10,881 nt of DNA, taken from assembly GCA_002304945.1 (NCBI GenBank), contig DBPQ01000062.1, forward strand, positions 11,636-22,516, given 5' to 3'. Both the position numbers and the translations under genes were made by a program. The notes below the pieces were generated by a model that ran no database searches, had not been told where the DNA came from, and saw only the letters and a list, made by a program, of their open reading frames with translations. The DNA is from Actinomycetales bacterium UBA1416 (GTDB lineage Bacteria > Actinomycetota > Actinomycetes > Actinomycetales > Actinomycetaceae). Positions 8,115 through 10,881 of the stretch are shown piece by piece. Positions within the stretch are counted from its first letter, which is position 1. Each line of letters starts with the position of its first letter.

Positions 8115-8121
8115 CGTCACC

Positions 8122-8151
8122 GGAAGGGCCCCGCCGCGGCGGGGCCCTTCC
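8122..8151 (+). terminator. Perfect 30-bp palindromic hairpin after mdh
   Basis: GGAAGGGCCCCGCCG (8122-8136) is followed directly by its exact reverse complement (8137-8151). It begins 8 bases after the mdh stop. The RNA would form a very stable GC stem with a minimal loop. There is no downstream U-run, so if it terminates it is the U-less type seen in GC-rich genomes. As it is palindromic, it could act on both strands. Confidence 0.85.
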
Positions 8152-8189
8152 ACATGTCAGGCGCCACCCCGCCGGAGCCCGCGGCCCAC

Positions 8190-8218
8190 TAGGGTGGTGC
8201 CCAGCCGAGACGAAGGAG
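8190..8218 (+). promoter_or_regulatory. Putative -10 box and ribosome binding site for the GNAT gene
   Basis: TAGGGT (8190-8195) fits TANNNT and would place transcription start near 8202. AAGGAG (8213-8218) lies 5 nt before the ATG at 8224. With the mdh hairpin just upstream, this suggests the gene has its own promoter. No -35 is clear. Confidence 0.45.
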
Positions 8219-8223
8219 TGGAC

Positions 8224-8700
8224 ATGCCCGAGGCCCGATTCGACCTCATCGGGGTGGAGCACGCCGGCGAACTGCTCACGGTGCGCCGCGCCGCGTTCGT
8301 CACCGAGGCCCAGCTCTACGGCGATCCCAACCTCCCCGCCCTGACGCAGTCCCTCGAGGAGCTCGTCGAGGACCTGGAGCGGCCCGACGTCGTCACGATC
8401 GGTGCGTGGATCGGCCCCCGGCTCGTCGGCTCGATCCGGGTGGAGCTGGAGGGTGAGAAGGCCAGCCTCGGCCGCCTCGCCGTCGTCCCCGACCTGCACC
8501 ACAAGGGCATCGGCTCCCAGCTCCTCATGCAGGTGCTCCAGTACCTGCCCGACCAGACCCGGGAGGTCTGGGTGTTCACTCCCGCGGACACGCGGGCGAG
8601 CATGCCGCTGCCCGAGGGCAGCGACGGCCAGGACGCGGGTACCCTCACCGAGGCCTACCTGCAGCGGCTGCTCGGCGAGGACTCCGCCGCCCTGTCCTGA
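8224..8700 (+). CDS. GNAT-family N-acetyltransferase, substrate unknown
   Basis: This 158-residue protein has the acetyl-CoA-binding GNAT core. A beta strand LVGSIRVEL (68-75) leads to motif A, with LGRLAVVPDLHHKGIGSQLL at about 82-101, where V88-P89 and K94-G95-I96-G97 form the pyrophosphate-binding loop. A C-terminal tail (about 120-158) is hydrophilic with a Gly/Asp-rich stretch, and the later GNAT strands (motif B) are short or hard to see. The N-terminus (RRAAFVTEAQLYGDPNLPALTQSLEEL) resembles small actinobacterial acetyltransferases of unknown substrate. It has its own Shine-Dalgarno and a likely promoter. It lies between mdh and the glyA riboswitch, and nothing in the sequence ties it to folate metabolism. 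Confidence 0.85.
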   Translation: MPEARFDLIGVEHAGELLTVRRAAFVTEAQLYGDPNLPALTQSLEELVEDLERPDVVTIGAWIGPRLVGSIRVELEGEKASLGRLAVVPDLHHKGIGSQLLMQVLQYLPDQTREVWVFTPADTRASMPLPEGSDGQDAGTLTEAYLQRLLGEDSAALS

Positions 8701-8752
8701 CGCTCCGCCTCCGGCAATCGGACGGCCCGTCCTGCGACCTGCCGCGCTCCGG

Positions 8753-8758
8753 TAAACT
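8753..8758 (+). promoter_or_regulatory. Promoter -10 box of the glyA-folD operon
   Basis: TAAACT (8753-8758) fits the TANNNT -10 pattern and predicts a start at about 8764-8766, almost exactly where the first stem of the riboswitch begins. That agreement is the main support. CTGCGA (8732-8737) is a possible weak -35 but the spacer would be only 15 bp. Confidence 0.6.
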
Positions 8759-8762
8759 CAGC

Positions 8763-8840
8763 GTGTCGTGACTGGCGCCAGAGGGTGGGTCACCACCGGG
8801 GAGCGACATCCAGCCCGCCATCGGTCGTACGCCTGGGCCG
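8763..8840 (+). promoter_or_regulatory. ZTP riboswitch (pfl motif)
   Basis: This RNA element binds ZTP or ZMP, which accumulate when 10-formyl-THF is short, and is known upstream of folate and purine genes including glyA and folD. The conserved blocks are all visible: GACTGGCG (8770-8777), CCACCGGGGAGCG (8793-8805) and GCCTGGGC (8831-8838). They fit the known fold. P1 is GTGTCGT (8763-8769) with GCGACAT (8803-8809), including two G-U pairs. P2 is GGTGG (8784-8788) with CCACC (8793-8797) around a GTCA loop. P3 is GCCC (8813-8816) with GGGC (8835-8838). The pseudoknot is GGCG (8774-8777) with CGCC (8830-8833). It lies 24 bases before the glyA start and just after a -10 box. By family knowledge it should turn glyA-folD on when ZTP rises. 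Confidence 0.95.
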
Positions 8841-8855
8841 AGGGGCCACCATCAC

Positions 8856-8860
8856 GGAGG
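8856..8860 (+). promoter_or_regulatory. Strong Shine-Dalgarno of glyA, close to the riboswitch
   Basis: GGAGG (8856-8860) lies 4 nt before the ATG at 8865 and only 17 nt after the P3 strand of the riboswitch ends. It therefore lies within reach of riboswitch-linked structure and fixes the glyA start. Confidence 0.8.
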
Positions 8861-8864
8861 AAGC

Positions 8865-10145
8865 ATGAGCCAGAACGCCCTGAACCAGCCCCTCGCGGAG
8901 CTCGATCCCGACATCGCCGCCGTCCTCGCCGGGGAACTCACCCGCCAGCGCGAGACCCTGGAGATGATCGCCTCGGAGAACTTCGTTCCCCGCGCCGTCC
9001 TCGAGGCGACGGGCTCGGTGCTCACGAACAAGTACGCGGAGGGGTACCCCGGCAAGCGCTACTACGGCGGCTGCGAGCAGGTCGACATCGCGGAGAACCT
9101 CGCCATCACCCGTGCGAAGGAGCTGTTCGGCGCGGACTACGCGAACGTCCAGCCCCACTCCGGCGCCACCGCCAACGCCGCCGTGCTGCACGCGATGGCC
9201 ACCCCGGGCGACCCCATCATGGGTCTCTCGCTGGCCCACGGCGGGCACCTCACCCACGGCATGAGGATCAACTTCTCCGGGAGGCTGTACGACGTCCACG
9301 CCTACGTGGTGGACGAGCACTCACACCGGATCGAGATGGACCAGGTCCGCGAGCAGGCGCTCGCCGCGCGGCCGAAGGTCATCATCGCCGGCTGGTCCGC
9401 CTACCCGCGGCACCTCGACTTCGCGGCGTTCCGCGCGATCGCCGACGAGGTGGGCGCCCACCTCTGGGTGGACATGGCACACTTCGCGGGTCTCGTCGCC
9501 GCCGGGGTCCACCCGAGCCCGGTCCCGTACGCCGACGTCGTCTCCACCACCATCCACAAGACGCTGGGTGGTCCCCGGTCCGGCATGCTCCTGTCCCGCG
9601 ACGCCGAGGCGTGGGGCAAGAAGCTCAACTCCGCGGTCTTCCCCGGCCAGCAGGGCGGGCCGCTCATGCACGCGATCGCGGCGAAGGCGGTCGCCCTGAA
9701 GGTGGCGGGCACCCCCGAGTTCCGCGACCGCCAGGAGCGCACGGTCGAGGGGGCGCAACTGCTCGCCGAGCGCCTCACCGCACCCGACGTCGCCGCGGCC
9801 GGAGTCTCCGTCGTGACCGGCGGCACCGACGTCCACCTCGTCCTGGTCGACCTGCGGAACTCCCCGCTCGACGGACGCCAGGCCGAGGACCTCCTCCACG
9901 AGGCCGGCATCACCGTGAACCGCAACGCGGTCCCCTTCGACCCCCGGCCACCGATGGTCACCTCGGGCCTCCGGATCGGCACCCCGGCGCTCGCCACCCG
10001 TGGCTTCGGGGCAGCGCAGTTCGCCGAGGTCGCGGACATCATCGCCACGGCGCTCCGTGACGGACAGTCCGCTGACCTCGCCGCGCTCCGCTCCCGCGTG
10101 GCGGTCCTCACCGAGGAGTTCCCGCTCTACCCCGGCCTGGACTGA
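8865..10145 (+). CDS. glyA: Serine hydroxymethyltransferase
   Basis: GlyA is a PLP enzyme that converts serine and THF to glycine and 5,10-methylene-THF, the main one-carbon entry point. The 426-residue length is normal. Visible motifs are the N-terminal EMIASENF (33-40) and the KYAEGYPGKRYYGGCE block (56-71), HSGATANAAV (98-107), LAHGGHLTHG (123-132), VDMAHFAGLVA (202-212; D203 contacts the PLP nitrogen) and TTIHKTLGGPRSG (228-240), where K232 forms the Schiff base with PLP. The ATG at 8865 has a strong GGAGG. A ZTP riboswitch lies directly upstream. The stop codon overlaps the folD start by one base (TGATG), so the two genes form a coupled operon that supplies and then oxidises methylene-THF. 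Confidence 0.99.
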   Translation: MSQNALNQPLAELDPDIAAVLAGELTRQRETLEMIASENFVPRAVLEATGSVLTNKYAEGYPGKRYYGGCEQVDIAENLAITRAKELFGADYANVQPHSGATANAAVLHAMATPGDPIMGLSLAHGGHLTHGMRINFSGRLYDVHAYVVDEHSHRIEMDQVREQALAARPKVIIAGWSAYPRHLDFAAFRAIADEVGAHLWVDMAHFAGLVAAGVHPSPVPYADVVSTTIHKTLGGPRSGMLLSRDAEAWGKKLNSAVFPGQQGGPLMHAIAAKAVALKVAGTPEFRDRQERTVEGAQLLAERLTAPDVAAAGVSVVTGGTDVHLVLVDLRNSPLDGRQAEDLLHEAGITVNRNAVPFDPRPPMVTSGLRIGTPALATRGFGAAQFAEVADIIATALRDGQSADLAALRSRVAVLTEEFPLYPGLD

Positions 10146-10881
10146 TGGCGGCGAGAATCCTCGACGGCACCGCGACCGCGGCCGCCATCAAGTCCGAGCT
10201 CGCGTCCCGGGTGGCGGCACTGCGCGAGCGTGGGGTGGTCCCCGGCCTCGGCACGCTGCTGGTCGGGGACGACTTCGGCTCGCAGAAGTACGTGGCGGGC
10301 AAGCACGGCGACTGCGCCGAGGTGGGCATCGCCTCCATTCGGGAGGACCTCCCGGGGGACGCCACCCAGGCGGACATCGAGGCGGCCGTCGACCGGCTGA
10401 ACGCCAACCCCGCGTGCACCGGCTACATCGTCCAGCTGCCCCTGCCGCGTGGGATCGACGCCAACGCGATCCTCGAGCGCGTGGACCCCGCCAAGGACGC
10501 CGACGGCCTCCACCCCACCAACCTCGGGCGGCTCGTCCTGCGGGTGGCGGGCGAGGTGGACTCCCCGCTGCCGTGCACCCCGCGCGGCATCATCGAACTC
10601 GGCCGGCGGCACGGCGTCGAGTTCGACCACGCCGAGGTGTGCGTGGTGGGCCGCGGCGTCACGGTCGGGCGCTCGATCGGCCTTCTCCTCACCCGGCGGG
10701 CGGTCAACGCGACCGTCACCCTCACGCACACGGGGACCCGGGACCTCGGCGACCTCACACGTCGCGCGGATGTCGTCGTCGCGGCGGCGGGGGTGCCCGG
10801 CATCATCACGCCCGACATGGTGAAGCCCGGCGCCACCGTGTTCGACGTGGGCGTCAGTCGCGTCCCCGACGCCGAGGGACG
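10145..10881 (+). CDS. folD: Bifunctional methylene-THF dehydrogenase / methenyl-THF cyclohydrolase, cut by the window edge
   Basis: FolD oxidises 5,10-methylene-THF and hydrolyses the methenyl form to 10-formyl-THF, the donor for purine synthesis. The window holds 245 codons plus two bases. The family usually has about 280-295 residues, so the last 40 or so are outside. Visible motifs are SQKYVAGKHGDCAEVGI (46-62) with Y49 and catalytic K53, YIVQLPLP (94-101) with Q97, KDADGLHPTNLG (117-128) with D120, PCTPRGI (143-149) and the nucleotide-binding GRGVTVGRSIGLLL (169-182), an actinobacterial form. The ATG at 10145 overlaps the glyA stop (TGATG). No Shine-Dalgarno lies at the usual distance; the nearest purine-rich GAGGAG ends about 28 bases upstream. 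Translation is therefore probably coupled to glyA termination. Confidence 0.98.
   Translation, partial: MAARILDGTATAAAIKSELASRVAALRERGVVPGLGTLLVGDDFGSQKYVAGKHGDCAEVGIASIREDLPGDATQADIEAAVDRLNANPACTGYIVQLPLPRGIDANAILERVDPAKDADGLHPTNLGRLVLRVAGEVDSPLPCTPRGIIELGRRHGVEFDHAEVCVVGRGVTVGRSIGLLLTRRAVNATVTLTHTGTRDLGDLTRRADVVVAAAGVPGIITPDMVKPGATVFDVGVSRVPDAEG

Noticed and set aside
6588..8153. Minus-strand open frame of 521 codons across mdh and part of purU
   Set aside because: It crosses a divergent promoter region and a real mdh gene, and its sequence has no domain features.
8701..8864. A glycine riboswitch, as sometimes found near glycine genes
   Set aside because: The conserved GACTGGCG, CCACCGGGGAGCG and GCCTGGGC blocks and the matching pseudoknot identify the ZTP class. 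There is only one aptamer and no glycine-aptamer core.
1..10881. CRISPR array, transposase, integrase, tRNA or rRNA genes
   Set aside because: I read both strands for spaced short repeats, transposase/integrase motifs and tRNA-like cloverleafs and saw none. The window looks like stable chromosomal DNA.

Overview
The window is high-GC DNA with NAD(P)-dehydrogenase, folate and glucan-degrading genes typical of an actinobacterium. Supporting signs are GTG starts, TANNNT-type -10 boxes, a long Gram-positive surface protein with a C-terminal sorting signal, and a mycobacterial-type FolD motif. A Micrococcales or Actinomycetales relative is my best guess, but this is inference from gene content and not a database match.

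Layout. The left half (128-6103) is one very large secreted gene for a two-headed amylopullulanase. It has a signal peptide, a starch-binding X25-like domain, a complete GH13 alpha-amylase, a beta-sandwich stretch, two near-identical X25-like domains, a pullulanase N2/CBM48 region, a complete GH13 pullulanase, a Pro/Thr-rich linker and an LPXTG-like (MPDTG) anchor. It converges on purU (minus strand, about 6170-7012), with a shared hairpin between their ends. purU is divergent from mdh (7125-8114), which ends in a perfect 30-bp palindrome. A small GNAT-family gene follows (8224-8700). The window closes with a ZTP riboswitch (8763-8840) in front of a glyA-folD operon. folD runs off the right edge.

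How the genes work together. PurU, GlyA and FolD all handle tetrahydrofolate one-carbon units. GlyA makes 5,10-methylene-THF from serine. FolD interconverts methylene-, methenyl- and 10-formyl-THF. PurU hydrolyses 10-formyl-THF to formate and THF. The ZTP riboswitch reports 10-formyl-THF shortage through the purine intermediate ZMP/ZTP and fits as the controller of glyA-folD. Malate dehydrogenase is a central-carbon housekeeping gene. The amylopullulanase is a surface enzyme for starch, glycogen or pullulan use and seems functionally independent of the rest.

No unknown multi-gene system is evident. The points most worth a second look are the riboswitch and its unclear expression platform, the MPDTG sorting signal, the recently duplicated internal X25 pair, and a likely leaderless purU start.
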